From NCBI GenBank assembly GCA_002010075.1, contig MTMG01000017.1, positions 55,141-119,140 on the forward strand: a stretch of DNA of 64,000 nt, in the 5' to 3' direction. The notes under the pieces are model-generated. The model had not been told where the DNA came from and made no database searches. It saw nothing but the letters and a program-made list of their open reading frames with translations. Shown piece after piece: positions 63,878 to 64,000 of this stretch; the first letter of the stretch is position 1, and each line of letters opens with the position of its first letter. This DNA is from Methanomicrobia archaeon JdFR-19 (GTDB lineage: Archaea > Halobacteriota > Methanosarcinia > DSM-18856 > Methermicoccaceae). Both the position numbers and the translations under genes were made by a program.

Positions 63878-64000
63878 CTATTCCAACCTCCTCTTTGAAC
63901 TCTTCTATATCCTTCTTAAACTCGACCTCACTACTCTCTTTTCTTTCTCTCTCCTCATCTTCACGCTCATATCTGTTTATCAGAGCTTCTCTCTGCATCT
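63867..64000 (-). CDS. rrp41: Exosome complex exonuclease Rrp41, 3' end only
   Basis: The frame entering from the right edge reads EALINRYEREDEERERK and ends EEVGIDDE then TGA at 63867-63869. Such an acidic C-terminal tail and the overlap with Rrp42 match Rrp41, the catalytic phosphorolytic subunit. The catalytic core lies outside the window. Confidence 0.8.
   Translation of the reverse strand, partial: MQREALINRYEREDEERERKESSEVEFKKDIEEFKEEVGIDDE

Overview
The window is from an archaeon. It carries archaeal ribosomal, translation and exosome genes (S17e, EF-2, eIF-5A, Rrp41/Rrp42), a BHB-type intron in a tRNA, archaellin, CDP-alcohol lipid synthesis, PINA and Hef. The tetrahydromethanopterin Wood-Ljungdahl genes ftr, cdhD and cdhE, plus Sep-tRNA:Cys-tRNA synthase, point to the methanogen / Archaeoglobi / ANME-Syntrophoarchaeia part of the Euryarchaeota. 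A branched-polyamine synthase (BpsA) suggests a thermophile. No methyl-coenzyme M reductase or methylamine methyltransferase gene lies in the window, so the catabolism is not settled by this stretch.

The main result is about the genetic code. Of roughly 68 genes whose ends I could read, about 30 stop at TAA and about 38 at TGA, and none needs TAG as its final stop. TAG instead appears in frame inside an ACT-domain protein (2094), a nucleotide-sugar epimerase (12566, minus strand), LarB (14174, minus strand) and a secreted beta-sandwich protein (62712). A fifth TAG lies between glutamate synthase domains GltB1 and GltB3 (25973), where read-through would fuse the two. In each of the first four cases conserved or structurally necessary sequence continues in frame after the TAG. 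TAG therefore behaves as a sense codon, most simply pyrrolysine. The pyl genes are not in this window.

Layout. 1-7 kb: AIR-synthase-like gene, tRNA-Val, hisG, ACT protein, ftr, and the cooC-like/cdhD/cdhE operon on the minus strand. 7-12 kb: thi4, larE, pscS, moeB-like, speH-bpsA. 12-18 kb: epimerase, a lipoprotein solute-binding protein that looks circularly permuted, and a minus-strand operon rps17e-dapA-dapB-permease-ATPase-larB. 18-28 kb: a sulfide:quinone-oxidoreductase-like gene with DUF1641, then a plus-strand run of FAD oxidase, glutamate synthase pieces and glnA. A 50-bp promoter containing a palindromic operator occurs twice here. 28-33 kb: aroE, an AT-rich 0.8-kb gap, a tiny membrane ORF, wtpC-like ATPase, DUF364, and a RAD55/KaiC-like ATPase. 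33-40 kb: a large hybrid sensor kinase, a membrane-anchored HTH protein, surface proteins, a methyltransferase/ArsR pair and an HdrD/GlpC-like protein. 40-44 kb: an Fe-S/Mo-cofactor handling cluster (DUF134, radical SAM, Mrp, NifX-like, DUF5320, MBL). 44-51 kb: intron-containing tRNA-Ser, FKBP, agmatinase, eIF-5A, and the repair group Hef-DUF763-PINA. 51-64 kb: surface and lipid genes, an orphan archaellin, argC, four tandem CBS proteins, a PRC-barrel protein, a Thg1-like protein, EF-2, the secreted TAG-containing protein, and exosome subunits.

Linked functions: SpeH, BpsA and SpeB make polyamines, and eIF-5A (next to speB) needs a spermidine-derived modification. GltB1/2/3 and GlnA assimilate ammonia. 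LarB and LarE belong to nickel-pincer cofactor synthesis. CdhD/CdhE plus the CooC-like ATPase serve the acetyl-CoA branch while Ftr serves the methyl branch.
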